NCBI GenBank assembly: GCA_004352715.1
Contig: SCFE01000001.1
Location: 1,499,411 to 1,563,410 of the forward strand
Source: Hofstenia miamia
Lineage: Eukaryota; Xenacoelomorpha; Acoela
Direction: 5' to 3'
DNA: 64,000 nucleotides
Below are positions 32,801-45,370 of this stretch, piece after piece. The number at the start of each line of letters is the position of its first letter. Position 1 is the first letter of the stretch. The position numbers and the translations under genes are program-made. The notes under the pieces are model-generated. The model made no database searches. It had not been told where the DNA came from and saw only the letters and a program-made list of their open reading frames with translations.

Positions 32801-35800
32801 TATGTAATGGGATGCTCTTGTAAATAAGTAGACGTTGTGTTAATTTTGTGTCAGGAATGATCAATAAGAAAATTTGCATATTAATTATCGTATCACAAAA
32901 TGGCTAGCGCCAAAATATTCTTCTCATGTCAAAGGATCTCAACACCAAATTGATCGGATGTATCGTTTCCGAAATATTAGAGAGCCAGGTAATATAGGGT
33001 TAAGCACAGTCAAAAATTGTGCTAACCAATTTACAGGGAGTGAGCAGCATGAATTTGAATATTTGTCTCAATGTGATTGAATTGAATGATGGAACTAATT
33101 TGTGCTAGCCAATTATGAGACTAAGATTTTGAAAAGGAATTGATAATTTCTCTGATGAGTCACTAGATCAGTTTGTAATTTTACCAGTGGTCAAATGGGG
33201 TCATTGAAATTGAACCAATGGGATATTTCCCAATTTCAGATGGTCTGTTAAATTAAAAAATTCAGAGAGAAATTTGTGTGAATACTAAAACACACTGTAA
33301 CCCTAACCCTAACAATTTTTCACCTGTTATGCATGTGAAATTGGGCAACTGCAATCCAACAAAAGGATTGTCTATGGTAAAAATCATTAAAAATTTTCAA
33401 ATAAAAATTAAAAATCTGAATTGTTTTAGTTATTTATCGCATGTAAGGTTAATTGCACAAATGCATTATTTTGATTGTTCTAATAATAATAGAGTATGGA
33501 AAAAAATTGAAAAACCCCCATAAGGTGAAATAAAGATTCTCAAGAACATATGTAGATGTGAAAGTCCATAAATGGAGATGCATGTAAAATACAAAACTCC
33601 GATTTCTCGGAGTCACTAAATACAGACTTACACATTCAGTTGAATTCGAAAATGATTCTTCATTGTTTACAGAAGAAGGTGGAGTCAATAATGCACTTGC
33701 TGGATCTAAATTGAAAATATAAATATGTATACATATTCTTAACAAATCACAAATTCCAGTTTTATATCAAAAAGACTAGGATTACCAAGTGTATTTTCCA
33801 CTTTCACCATCTTAGCATTTGATTAAGCCATCAATTAATTAAACAAGTTGGATATTGGCCAATTTTTAAGAATGATAGAAAATACATGTGGTAATTAGAA
33901 TGAAATTTGACATTATACGAGGGAATCGTGATTTGGTAGTAATATGAGTAAATCAATTTCAAATAGATATATCTCACTAGCTGCATAATAATTGAAACAA
34001 AATGAAGCTAAAGTGTGATCATTGGCAAAGAAGTGTCCTAATAATTGACATTTCTAGGTTGTAATCACCTTTTCTCAACTTGAATAGAAAATATTGAATG
34101 AAAATGGACTAAATTGAAAAGGGTTGATTACATTTAATGAATATTTTTTGTAACGAATCTCTCTACATAACTTCTAAAAGACATAAATCGCGATATAAAC
34201 TAGAAGCTTCGGATTTATTTTCGGTGTAAAAATAAAAATGTGCACATTACTGCATCGACTACTTGTAAAATAGAAGAAATAGAAAAACTGGCTGCCGCAG
34301 TTTAAAACATAGTTAATTAAAATTATTACAATAAATTCAATTATATGATATCGTTCAATTACGACACGGTCACGACTCATGAACATGAAAAATAGGTGTA
34401 AACAGTGGCATCCTGAACGAAGGAGTCAGGGGGTATATGACACTCCCAGAATTTCAGAAAGGTGGATATTGAACTACATACTCCCTGAAAAATACTAAAT
34501 TTTTAACAAAAAATGAAACTTTTACAAAATTTATATTGTATGCATTGTGAATTTATAAACATATCCTCCTGATATTACATTGTTCAGAGGCTGCTAGCCG
34601 TGAAAACCTAAAAATAGAAAAAGTTTAAAATTTACACTTTTATATTTTAACAAAAATTTGCAAATCATGGCAAGAAAAAATGATTGCGATACATTTATTA
34701 AATAACCACAGATAAAATTTATATTTCAGATACACAGTTTTGTAAATTCAATGGCCTCAAAGCAAATTAGGTCAACAATGCCGTTGATCTTTGGCTTAAT
34801 GCAAAATAATGCTAGGACTTTACTAGCGATTTGAAGAACACAATTAAGACGCTAGTTTTAGGACATTAAGAAACAAATAGATAAATTAATGGTAAATCTG
34901 AAAGTTTGAGATTGTCAGCCTTCAAATACTTGCAAGAACAGAAAAGTTTTATTGATTTGTTTATTGGATTATTGAATAATTAAAAGTGCAAGGGAAACTC
35001 TTAATATGATTTGCCAATTGTAAATCTACTTGAATTGGAAGCAAAAATATCAGTTCAACAACAGCTGACTGTTTATAATATTCCATTTTACTCAGTTGCT
35101 ATATCTGTAAAAACCATTGAATGCCAGCAGAGAAAAATTTAAGAGAATGAAGTGCAATTTCCTGATGGACAAAAACGAAATTTTTATGAAAAGGCGTTTG
35201 AGTAAAACAACTTAGGATGTACTTTCGATTAAAAACTTACTGTACGTGGAAAAGTCACATTTTTCAATTTGCACTTTGCAATGGTGATATTTAAAACGGC
35301 GTAATGACCGCAAACCAGCAGCAACTGTCGTAAACGAATTGCGAGATCTTCTCAATGTCGAAGTGAGATTTCGCATAAATAAAAATATTGAACCTTAAAC
35401 GACATATAATTCGAGTAATCATTTTTAAATTTAATATATTTGTGTTTATATAATAATTTAAGATGGATACATGTTGGAAAGAAAATCTAATTGTCAAATA
35501 GCACTTCCAAATACAGTTTCGTTGGGATATGCACAACTACACTTACTCTCAACTAGTGAGGGGTTCACTGCACTTCAGACCTGACCTATCAAGTATGAAG
35601 TATTCGATTTTTGCAAAAATCTTCAATTCTTGCTATACCTAATGTTCAGGTAATAAAGCAGCAGCACCTAGTCTCGAATATTTTATTTCTGTAAATAAAC
35701 TACTAAGTCCAGGCGCGTTATGTACAAAGTCAGAAGTCGTCGCGTAAGATCGTGAATTAATGATGAAAATGAAAGATGAGACAATTCTTTATCAAGTGGT

Positions 35801-37071
35801 GCTTTAGATATCTTTATTACTTAGTGAGCGATGAACGTTTGAAAAACCATCATAAAAATGTCTGGCCAGTTTAAGGTTAAGAAACATAAACCTTTCTTTT
35901 AGTAAACATGTTGACTCTATCATTAGCTGAAAGCCAATCGTAAATCAACAAAACATTTGCTATACATTTTGTAGATAGTACTTACATAGTGTCATCTCAG
36001 ACACTAATTTTTGTTGTTTCATGTTAGCCAATGACACATTAACATATGTAATGAAGGCAAGCAGTAAAGCAAAGCACTGGTACCAAAGCAAACTAGCTAA
36101 ATAGATTTTTTCCATCTAATAAACTAAAATGACATCAAATTAATCAAACAACATGCGTGCTGCCAAACTTTCTGTCCGGTACCTTATTTGCGACTTCTCA
36201 ACATCATGCATGACCTTTTATGCTTCAATATATATATCACATCTCAAGATAAACATTTTGAATTAAAATTATAAGATAATTTAAATATGACATTTTTTCT
36301 TTCTTGAAATTTATATTTTATCATTCCATTTGGTATATTTTAATAGCCATAGCCATTTAAAATCCTAAGCAATTTCAGCAAAGTGTATTTGAAACCATAT
36401 TATCAAAATTGTAATATGCTCAGCTTCTTTTGAGATGAAAACTTGGTTTTGTAGCCAAGATATCTAAAAGTAGTCTTTACTGGTTAGAGAATAACACATC
36501 CACATTAATCATATCGGCATTTCAAAATTCCACAGTTGTACTCTACGGAGACCTATTCTACTACTAGTAATTTCTATTAACTAGAACCTGAAAGAGATTG
36601 ATTGATTTTAAGGAATAAACTTAAGCACATATCATTCTTTAAGTGTGTGCTGACAATGCAATGATCCGTAAGGATTTAAACGTTTGTGGGTTAGAGAAGT
36701 AGCAGATTGATATAACAGCTAGAAAATTAGCAACAGGTGGAAGAAGTATGACACTAGCATTTAAGCCATTATAACCTTGTGTATTTATTCTATTTTTCCA
36801 TACTGTTATCCTGAGTCACTTTACATAAATACATAATTTACCGACTTGAACAATGTAACCTACAAAATTCTTGACTTCCAATAAAGATGAGCACTAAATG
36901 TCTCAAAGAAAAACATTTCTAAAAATTTTTTTTACATTTCTAGATCAGGCCTATTTCTAAAGCAACTCATCATATTATGTTAACATTCTTCAATCTCATT
37001 AGAAACCTACTACCTTATAATAAGAACTCTGGGATTTACTCATGAGCAGAAATCAAGATAAAACCTTTATA
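29803..37071. other. 7.3-kb gene-poor stretch
   Basis: I find no supported gene, RNA or complete transposon here. Small open frames (for example 30202-30438, 32874-33080, 33449-33745 and 35291-35536) lack family motifs and splice context. Two and a third TTAGGG-type units (complement) occur at 33298-33312, too short to mean a telomere. Upstream regulatory or 5' UTR sequence for the zinc-finger gene would lie at its left edge. Confidence 0.4.
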
Positions 37072-37771
37072 CAGGGTGTCCCAGAAACAACTGAACACAT
37101 TAAAACCCTAATAACTTATCCTACAAAGCATCAATCACATAGATTTTTTAACCTTACATTTTGCACATCGTAGGAGTTGAACACTGAAGATTTCAGCTTA
37201 ATAGAGTGAATATGAAAACTTCTGTGATAGAATAATGAAAATGTGTATTTTTTACTTGTTTTACGAGAAAAACCACGCATGTTTATTCAAAAAACATTTT
37301 TAACAAATCGAAACAACACATTTTTAAATCAACCCAAAGACGCATTCTCAGAGAAAAGTGGGCAATAGCTCGCTTACGACAGTCATCGTCAATCTCACCG
37401 AAGGCCGCTTGAATTCGCTGCTTCAGATGGTCGATGTTGTGTGCCTTCTCTCGAAACACGAGTTTATCAATGTGACCCCACAGATAGTAGTCGCAAGGAC
37501 TCAGATCTGGTGATCTTGGCGGTCATGCAACTGGACCTCCACGTTCAATCCACCAAGATCCGAAGTGGAGATTTCAAAATTCATTAGGATGAAACCAAAG
37601 GTAAACGTTCTTTTTGATTTCTAAACGAACTAAACAATGAATCGAGCTGAAACTTTCACAGTTGAACTCCTATGATGCGTAGAATACGTGGTTAAAAATT
37701 CATTGAGATTGGTTTCTCACAAGAGTAGATATTGTAGTTTTAATGTGTTCAGTTATTTCTGGGACACCCTG
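37072..37771 (-). mobile_element. mariner-derived element with long inverted repeats, TA target
   Basis: A 700-bp element begins CAGGGTGTCCCAGAAA and ends with the matching complement, flanked by TA on both sides (37070-37071 and 37772-37773). The outer 35 bp match in 34 positions, and similarity continues imperfectly to about 140 bp (TTTTTAACC and TAGGAGTT blocks on both arms). Between them the minus strand keeps only the C-terminal catalytic region of a Tc1/mariner transposase (WIERGGPVA, stop, PPRSPDLSPCDYYLWG and about 50 further residues, about 37345-37565). It is an internal-deletion derivative, mobile only in trans. Confidence 0.88.
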
Positions 37772-37866
37772 TACATTTGCAAGAACAAATTGAATTTTTA
37801 TAGTAATCCTTCCTTAATGTTGCCACTTGAAACTGCAATTCACTATTTTGGGAATTGAATGAAACC

Positions 37867-38120
37867 ATTAACCCTTTCGAGTCGAACGGGAACTATAGTT
37901 CCCGCTAATGTTTACATGAGCCTAATGGGAACCATTAATCCCTATATCCCATTCAAATACATCCTATTAGTCATACATAGGTCCCACCATTATTATGAAA
38001 GAAGCTTTTTATAAAATCATAAAAAAGTCATCTGAGATTTTAAATATAGCCTACTAAATATGCATCATACAGTTTTTATAATAAAAATTAAATTACATAG
38101 GTTCAGACCTGAAAGGATTA
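37867..38120. mobile_element. possible piggyBac-like MITE
   Basis: A TTAACCCTTTCGAGTCGAAC start is mirrored loosely by ATCCTTTCAGGTCTGAAC on the complement near 38110. Next to the left end is a perfect 18-bp palindrome, CGGGAACTATAGTTCCCG (37887-37904). Only the left side shows TTAA, so the call is tentative. Confidence 0.4.
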
Positions 38121-39315
38121 TGAGAAATCACCAGTTACTTAATTGCAAACAATAATCTGAATTTTGCATCCTATATTACTGAAATATTTATATTTTTGCT
38201 CTTTCTTTACGTTTTTAAAAAAATTTTGAAATAGAGTGTGACCACAGCAACCTAAGACACACCCTCTTCAGAGGGTATGTACAGGGAGTGGGGTTTACAC
38301 TGCTTCAATGTTTAAAATTCAACTGTTTTTTTCACATTTCATATGCTACTAGTATGAGGGCTAGACCTAGATATTTCCGAAAATTTCTTAAATTACATCC
38401 CTCTCTATATCTACATGCATTTAAATCTTATAAATATTGCAAAAATATTGTAACTTTTAATAAATATTCAAAACGGAAAGAGTAAACATCATAAAATAAA
38501 TCTATTTGAGGGCGAATAGAAGCTTTGCAAAATCCCAGATAAAATATATTTCATAAACGCTCTACACAGTGGTTCACATACATATACTATACACAAATGA
38601 ACACCCAATTCATATAGTAATCTAGAATATCTAGGTTATGGTTTGTAAAATAGTGTCCCAATGCACCGAGTGCTTGTGTTTCATTACACAATCATCTTTA
38701 TCAAATGAGCTACGAAGATTGATGTTGCGAATTAAATATTTAAAAAAAACGGTATAGATAAACATAGGAAAAATAATTTTTAAAATTATGTATAGTGATC
38801 CACAGAATTAATGAAAATATGTGAAAGGAAAGATTGAAGCTACATTATTATATGAATGATATTTATATTATTTTAACAGACACTAATCAATAATCCTTGC
38901 CTGGCAGGTCTCAGCATGCAAAAAGTAAAATAGGTTAGTAGCATTGTTGAAAATGGAAGAGAACTGTTGAGAGGTCAATAATTTGGAAAATAATGAGAGT
39001 CAGAAGAAAACACAGGAGTTGAGTGACATGTGCTTTCTTGAGAAAATTTCGATTCTTTTCGATTAAAGTTTAACATTATTATCAGGCATCATTTTAATGT
39101 TTTTGTTGAATTTGGTTGAGGTTTGCGGATATGCATTTGTAGAGAATAAGTTGAAAATTCAGCATCTATGTGATCACCATTGCCAGTACAATTATGACTC
39201 CTTCCGAAATCTGTCTATGACTGCATTGTTCGCATCTAGATTTTTATTTTTCTCTGTTCAAAAATTTCTTGCCTAACAATAATAATTGAATTAGGAATTA
39301 CGACAGTGATTTATC

Positions 39316-39354
<39 letters not shown>

Positions 39355-39652
39355 CCGTCCTTTCTACAATAAAAAATCAATTTTTTTCGCTAAAATCTAT
39401 TCTATTTTAATTTACCCAAATGGCCAACTATGCAGGGTGAATCAGATGGCTAAACGAGGATTAACATCATTTTAAATTTCTGACCAACATATTCAAACGA
39501 ATGTTACGATCACTGTCAATAACATTGGCGAGATAAAACCCGCAAATTATTCGTAAGTATATTTAACAGAGCCTTAAATTATTATACTAATCCAAATTTA
39601 CACAGATCTCGGGTCTAGTGTTTTATACTTCTACTTTTTGAGACTAAAGCCT
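38121..39652. repeat. intergenic with a (TA)n microsatellite
   Basis: No gene recognised. A clean TA run occupies about 39319-39350. Confidence 0.6.
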
Positions 39653-39838
39653 ACAGACATTGGCGGCGCAACAAATTTTGATTAGGGGTAATGTTCATAT
39701 ACTGCCCAACATATAATCTTATAGAGACTATTTATTGTTTAAATTATAAAATTGTGGGAGTTTTTTGGAAAGTTTAATTTTAGAGGGGAGGTGGCACACC
39801 TGCACCTTACCCATCTCAATTTCCGCCGCCGCTGCCTA
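39653..39838. mobile_element. possible MITE with GGCGGCG ends
   Basis: CATTGGCGGCGCAACAAATT at the left and, on the complement, CAGCGGCGGCGGAAATT at the right form loose inverted repeats about 185 bp apart around a G-rich non-coding interior. The ends resemble those of abundant invertebrate MITEs, but no target duplication is clear. Confidence 0.4.
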
Positions 39839-39988
39839 CAAGTTTGCTTTTGAGAAGGGCTAAACAATATGAAATTACTGTAATATGACAGAAACACTCG
39901 CTAGTGACACAGCTGTACAATTTCATAACAAGCTAGTTGAGTTAACGCCAAACATGCTACGACCACAGTAGAATTGTATCACATGCAT

Positions 39989-41029
39989 ATGGAGGCAAAC
40001 GGCGATTTCAAAGAAAACAACAAAATTACTAGGATAGTAATAAACGACTGTGATTTCTCTGAGGAGAACATTTCTGAAAACAGTAACGTATCTGTGGAAA
40101 ATCCAATCAAATCCGAAAATAAAAATGCAGTAGAATTTAATTCTTTTTATGGCACAAATGCATATTTCGATAAAATGTTCACTAACCAAAGACAAGACAT
40201 TCTGGCGGAAACAATAAATCATCAAGTTGAAAAGCAGGCCAGTGTCAACTATGGGAAAAACGTACCTCTAAGGCACGAATCAAAAACCTTAATCGCAATA
40301 AAAAGCTACAAAAGTGTAGTTGGCAAACAAGTAGTGAGCTATTTTTCTTTGAAAGGAAAAGAAAAACGAAGAGCCAAACAAAATGAGCTCAAAAGTAAAG
40401 ATGCAATAATCAAAAGATGGCGATCAATGGCGGCCAAACGAGTAGAGAGAAGAATTAGTATAGTGAGCATGACAAATGCTAACACACACGAAGATGTATT
40501 TATCAACGTTGAGAACTGTCAAAACGCAATGTTATTGAATGCTACGAGCGATGAAATATTTAGTCAAAAGAATTCCCACGAGACAACATGGCATGTCTTG
40601 CCTCCAGTGAAAAACTCTCGGGTAAAAGGAAATTTACAAATGAAAATATTTAGAACACGTGGTAAGTATGTGTTTGAATTCGCAGAATTAACTCTGAAAG
40701 AACAGCCAAAGAATACGTGTTTAGTAACTTACATTAAGATTCAACTAATTATAAATGGTAAAATTTGTTCGAAAAAGAAAACACGTCGAATCCAAAGTTC
40801 AAAAGAAATAAATTTTGAAAAACAGACAATAAGTTACTCCACTTATCGACTTGAAAGAAACTACATTGGCATCGGAATTTGGGAAAAACACCGAGATAAA
40901 AAGAAATCGTGCCAATTTAACTGTGGAATGCTTATATGTTGCGATGAAATTAAACCATTCTCGTCAAAGGAGATTGATTATGAACTTTATGATCTAGGGT
41001 TTCTGAACTATTTTTTAACTCCAAAATAA
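39989..41029 (+). CDS. single-exon gene with C2-like C-terminal domain
   Basis: The open frame encodes 346 residues from ATG 39989 (G at +4) to TAA 41027-41029; ATG 39983 is an alternative. Residues 1-60 are acidic and low-complexity. About 110-155 is strongly basic and helical (KGKEKRRAKQNELKSKD, then RWRSMAAKRVERR). From about residue 211 to 330 the order VKGNLQMKIF, TYIKIQLIINGKICSKKKTR, IGIGIWEKH and a closing CGMLI strand follow a C2 beta-sandwich of the synaptotagmin/RGS3 type, including the polybasic KKKTR strand. The aspartates of calcium-binding loops are absent, so any lipid or protein binding would be calcium-independent. No introns or repeats interrupt it and CpG is ordinary. The fold assignment is inference from pattern. 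Confidence 0.5.
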   Translation: MEANGDFKENNKITRIVINDCDFSEENISENSNVSVENPIKSENKNAVEFNSFYGTNAYFDKMFTNQRQDILAETINHQVEKQASVNYGKNVPLRHESKTLIAIKSYKSVVGKQVVSYFSLKGKEKRRAKQNELKSKDAIIKRWRSMAAKRVERRISIVSMTNANTHEDVFINVENCQNAMLLNATSDEIFSQKNSHETTWHVLPPVKNSRVKGNLQMKIFRTRGKYVFEFAELTLKEQPKNTCLVTYIKIQLIINGKICSKKKTRRIQSSKEINFEKQTISYSTYRLERNYIGIGIWEKHRDKKKSCQFNCGMLICCDEIKPFSSKEIDYELYDLGFLNYFLTPK

Positions 41030-41438
41030 AAACTGGAAATGCTTAATTATGATTAGAAAAATGGCGCTGGGGCGTTTGTTTACACTTTTATGTAAGAAAT
41101 AGACGGATAACGGAACATTTGATAGAGAGCAGGAGTAAGTGACTACAGATTTATATTTATTAACACAAATTTGAATGCATAACAATTGTAAACACATTTC
41201 TGGCAGTATTGTTACTAAATCGAATCAATGAAGAAGCAATCCATTAATTTACGTGTAGATGAAATTAAAAATATTTATGTGAAAGGAAAAATATGCATCA
41301 TAATTAAATCTTATTAGATTATGCTACAACAAATATGAAAAAAATTTCTTTAATCTTTCTTGACAAAAGTGCTATTGAAAGATTTGAAAACCATTTCTAA
41401 GGTTGCACAATCCTTTAATCCTACAGGATAAAGTACTC

Positions 41439-41440
<2 letters not shown>
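41030..41440. repeat. 3' flank containing a segment shared with 49243-49326
   Basis: An AATAAA overlaps the preceding stop. At 41353-41440 a segment beginning TTTCTTGACAAAA and ending CCTACAGGATAAA recurs with about 80 percent identity at 49243-49326. The LINE-E tail is inserted right at its end here. Confidence 0.5.
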
Positions 41441-41491
<51 letters not shown>

Positions 41492-42151
41492 GAGTCAAGC
41501 AAATTTTATTGCTATAATAAACAGACAAAACAATTACTACAAACTACTATACATGTATATTTACAAAATTAAAAATATGCACACTTACTTAAAGGGCGTA
41601 AATTTCAAATGTTAAATGAAATCTGTCCATGCGCTTAGTTTGTTTGATATTCCTAAAAGTGATTGTTTCGATAATAAAATTTTTTTAATTTTTCTTCTAA
41701 AATGTTTATAATTTTGTTCCTGTTTTATTTCGAGATTTAAGTCATTCCATAATCTAGAAGCTTTAAATGAAAATGAATCTGGACGATTAATACTACTATG
41801 CAAATTGTTGTTTCTATCATTGGTTTTGATATAATTGCTTAAAAAGTGCGTAGATTTTGAATTGTGTACATACTTGTGTATCATACAAAGAGTTTGATAT
41901 TCGATAAAGTACAATGGTGCAAGAACATTGCCACCTTTTATAAACTTGCTCACTGATTTATGCTTATCAATATAATTCAGAGTTCTTATTGCCCAATTGA
42001 ATATTTTTGCTAGTGATAATCGATTATTTGATGTGATATTTTGGAATAAAAAACAACAATAGTTAAAGTTACTTAGCACAAAAGAGTTAAGCACTTGTGA
42101 TTGAAAAGACTGCCCTACATTGCGCAAATGATATAAATATTTAATACCAGA
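41441..42151 (-). mobile_element. LINE-E 3' end (ORF2 C-terminus and trinucleotide tail)
   Basis: Open frame 41612-42127 on the minus strand is the region beyond reverse transcriptase of a CR1/Jockey-like LINE (FVLSNFNYCCFLFQNI, FNWAIRTLNYIDKH, RLWNDLNLEI). It ends in a 3' UTR with an AATAAA-type signal and a (TTA)n tail, seen as (AAT)n at 41441-41490. The asparagine run that would translate on the plus strand is this tail. The element continues into the gap at 42152. Confidence 0.78.
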
Positions 42152-43077
42152 NNNNNNNNNNNNNNNNNNNNNNNNNNNNNNNNNNNNNNNNNNNNNNNNN
42201 NNNNNNNNNNNNNNNNNNNNNNNNNNNNNNNNNNNNNNNNNNNNNNNNNNNNNNNNNNNNNNNNNNNNNNNNNNNNNNNNNNNNNNNNNNNNNNNNNNNN
42301 NNNNNNNNNNNNNNNNNNNNNNNNNNNNNNNNNNNNNNNNNNNNNNNNNNNNNNNNNNNNNNNNNNNNNNNNNNNNNNNNNNNNNNNNNNNNNNNNNNNN
42401 NNNNNNNNNNNNNNNNNNNNNNNNNNNNNNNNNNNNNNNNNNNNNNNNNNNNNNNNNNNNNNNNNNNNNNNNNNNNNNNNNNNNNNNNNNNNNNNNNNNN
42501 NNNNNNNNNNNNNNNNNNNNNNNNNNNNNNNNNNNNNNNNNNNNNNNNNNNNNNNNNNNNNNNNNNNNNNNNNNNNNNNNNNNNNNNNNNNNNNNNNNNN
42601 NNNNNNNNNNNNNNNNNNNNNNNNNNNNNNNNNNNNNNNNNNNNNNNNNNNNNNNNNNNNNNNNNNNNNNNNNNNNNNNNNNNNNNNNNNNNNNNNNNNN
42701 NNNNNNNNNNNNNNNNNNNNNNNNNNNNNNNNNNNNNNNNNNNNNNNNNNNNNNNNNNNNNNNNNNNNNNNNNNNNNNNNNNNNNNNNNNNNNNNNNNNN
42801 NNNNNNNNNNNNNNNNNNNNNNNNNNNNNNNNNNNNNNNNNNNNNNNNNNNNNNNNNNNNNNNNNNNNNNNNNNNNNNNNNNNNNNNNNNNNNNNNNNNN
42901 NNNNNNNNNNNNNNNNNNNNNNNNNNNNNNNNNNNNNNNNNNNNNNNNNNNNNNNNNNNNNNNNNNNNNNNNNNNNNNNNNNNNNNNNNNNNNNNNNNNN
43001 NNNNNNNNNNNNNNNNNNNNNNNNNNNNNNNNNNNNNNNNNNNNNNNNNNNNNNNNNNNNNNNNNNNNNNNNNNNNN
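42152..43077. other. assembly gap, 926 N
   Basis: This gap hides the rest of LINE-E and its junction with the (AAT)n tail of LINE-C at 43078. Confidence 0.95.
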
Positions 43078-43121
<44 letters not shown>

Positions 43122-44344
43122 GAGTCAGAGCAAACTTATTGCGCAATATATGTATACAAAAATCTACAAACTAACACATGACAAAAAAATAAAACAAACA
43201 AATAATTAACTACAAATTAATATGTACAATATATAATAATATAATCAATATTTGAGTGAATGTTTGTGTAGGTGCTCAATGTTGGATGTATGTTTCGAAT
43301 GCATGAAGTGTATTACCGTTTCATAACATAAATTATTCCACACTTTAATTGAAATGTGATGAAAGCCATTATAATTTTTATCTAAACACAAAAATATTTG
43401 CGATCGCTCATTTAATTTAATATAGTCAATAAGGAAAAGGAGAGATCTTTCTAGAGATTTGAATTTAAATAAAATACATAGCATATGCAGATGAATTTGG
43501 TAGAACGGAGATAATATCTTATCCCGCTATACTTTATTTGTTGTAATAGATAGAATTGCGTCTTGGGTGCTATGGCTATTGCGAAACCCAAATTGTTTAT
43601 GCGATAGAATGTTTTCATATTTTAGGAATGCGTTTATTTGAATATGGAATAGTTTTTCAAACGGTTGATTTGTTGGTATCAAGTTTTTAACAATGTTTTC
43701 TAATTCATTGATTGTAGCAGAATTTTGTTTTTTCTTATAAGATGGGAAATTGAAAATTCCAATTTCTTTGAATGTTGAATTTATATGATTTAGTATTTGA
43801 GTTTTGTCTGTTACGGTCGTATTATTGATGGTTAATTCATTTATTTCGGATGAAAGACCTTTAGATTTTCCAATAAATTTATGGACGTATCGCCATTTTT
43901 CTCGAGTAGAATTTAATTGATTAAAGAATTTTTGTCGAAATTTAGTTAAATTTTTTGTTCTTAATTGCTTAATTACTTTCTTTGACTTTTCGTAATTGGT
44001 CCAATTAGTCTTTGTCAGCTCGGATTTCGCAAGATTAAATAATACTCGTGTAATTGATACTAGTTCATGGACTTGATTATCGTCGGTGTTTGAAAAAGGA
44101 ATCTTAATCCGTTGCTTCTTAATTGGTGCTTTGTAGATTTCTTTTACAATGTAATTGATCATTTGAGGTCCAGAATTTAATGTCAAAATTCTTAGTAAAA
44201 ACCTCAAAATGTCGGTCTTGGTTAAACAAGTTAGGGTCGATATCAGGCTTAAGCCAAGTTTCTGTAATTATGAATATTGCATTTTTTAAAATTTTTGTAA
44301 TCAATTTTAGGAAATCTTTTCTGTTTGCATTTAGACTTCTAGCG

Positions 44345-44376
<32 letters not shown>
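43078..44376 (-). pseudogene. LINE-C ORF2, multiply deleted
   Basis: On the minus strand, reading from the high coordinate: endonuclease N-terminus (NARSLNANRKDF, FIITETWLKPDID) about 44345-44190; then, after loss of the rest of the endonuclease, the inter-domain linker (44160-43720); then RT motif 1-2 (KQFGFRNSHSTQDAIL) near 43560, with a further deletion just before it; then, after loss of the palm with Y-A-D-D, the post-RT C-terminus (43245-43484). It ends in a 3' UTR and (AAT)n tail at 43078-43122 (sense TTA). Both ends survive while most catalytic sequence is gone. Confidence 0.75.
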
Positions 44377-44450
44377 NNNNNNNNNNNNNNNNNNNNNNNN
44401 NNNNNNNNNNNNNNNNNNNNNNNNNNNNNNNNNNNNNNNNNNNNNNNNNN
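44377..44450. other. assembly gap, 74 N within a (TA)n run
   Basis: TA repeats border the gap on both sides (44347-44376 and 44451-44481). Periodic TA translation around it is artefact. Confidence 0.95.
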
Positions 44451-44485
<35 letters not shown>

Positions 44486-44759
44486 AAGTTAGTAGAAGAG
44501 TTCAATTTCTGTTTCACTTAGGATAGGACCTGGATTTCTTTCTATGTCACCGGAAAGGATTAATTTTAAAAGAAAAAATACCTAATAAGTTGTTTATATT
44601 ATAAATTAATGTACTGAATTTGGTAGTACACATGTAGTAATCGAAATGTGAGTGCTTTCTGTGTTGTGTTTGGATGTGAGCATACATATAATATATAGTT
44701 ACATTTCGAAAAGCAAAATATATAACTAAATAATACATAAGAAAATTTACCAGTTTGAT

Positions 44760-45060
44760 TGATTTAGGCATTTTGAGAATAGAGGGATGGTGTCTGAAGG
44801 TGACATCGACGCGTTGAGGAGCTTGTGACTTTTGCATAAGAGATATAAGGAGCACGCAATGATGAGAGTGATTTCGCGTGGACTGAGATGATTCTTTAAG
44901 ATATGAGTCATTTGCTTGATTCCATTTCGTGAAGGATGTATCCCATCAAAAGACTACTGTTGACAGTTCTTCGTGATCATAAGAATTTTTTGAAGACAGG
45001 GATGAAGATGATTGAAGACATTCGCGATAGGACATCATTGAATTCAGCAACGATGTGATA
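44760..45060 (-). pseudogene. LINE-C ORF1, end of SGNH-esterase-like domain
   Basis: The minus strand encodes FDGIHPSRNGIKQMTHILK, which carries the D-x-x-H block (block V) of SGNH/GDSL hydrolases, followed by about 40 residues to the ORF end. Several CR1/L2 LINEs carry such an esterase in ORF1. The N-terminal blocks of the same domain lie at 45510-45905 beyond a nested LINE-D fragment. A few stops and one frame change are present. Confidence 0.6.
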
Positions 45061-45067
45061 TCGTTAT

Positions 45068-45370
45068 AATAATAATAATAATAATAATCAATGACGTTAT
45101 TTAGCCGCTGAAGGCATACACAACAAAAAATAAAAACAAGTCAAGTTTTACGGCAGCGAGGACAGTCACAGGAGATGAAATAGGAGCAAATGGAAGAGTA
45201 GGCGAAGTTGAAGAAGGGCTCAGCAAAGAGGAAAGCCATCAAAGATTTCTTGAAGCTCGGTGGCGGGGAAAAGAAATCAATCGCTGTTGGAGGGTTGCGA
45301 TTCAAGATGTAATTAGCAGCAGTACAAGCACGATTGAAAAACGAGTGAAGGGTGCGATGTTTCTTTGTAC
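45068..45370 (-). mobile_element. LINE-D 3' fragment (copy 1), inserted in LINE-C ORF1
   Basis: An (AAT)n tail at 45068-45088 followed by CAATGACGTTATTTAGCCGC is nearly identical over about 270 bp to the 3' end of LINE-D copy 2 at 45949-46220. It sits between the two halves of the LINE-C esterase-like domain and runs into the 139-N gap at 45371-45509. Confidence 0.8.

Noticed and set aside
33298-33312. Telomere-like ACCCTAACCCTAAC
   Set aside because: Just over two units; expected occasionally by chance or from an old repair event.
41403-41615. Polyasparagine protein
   Set aside because: It is the (AAT)n tail of LINE-E read in antisense.
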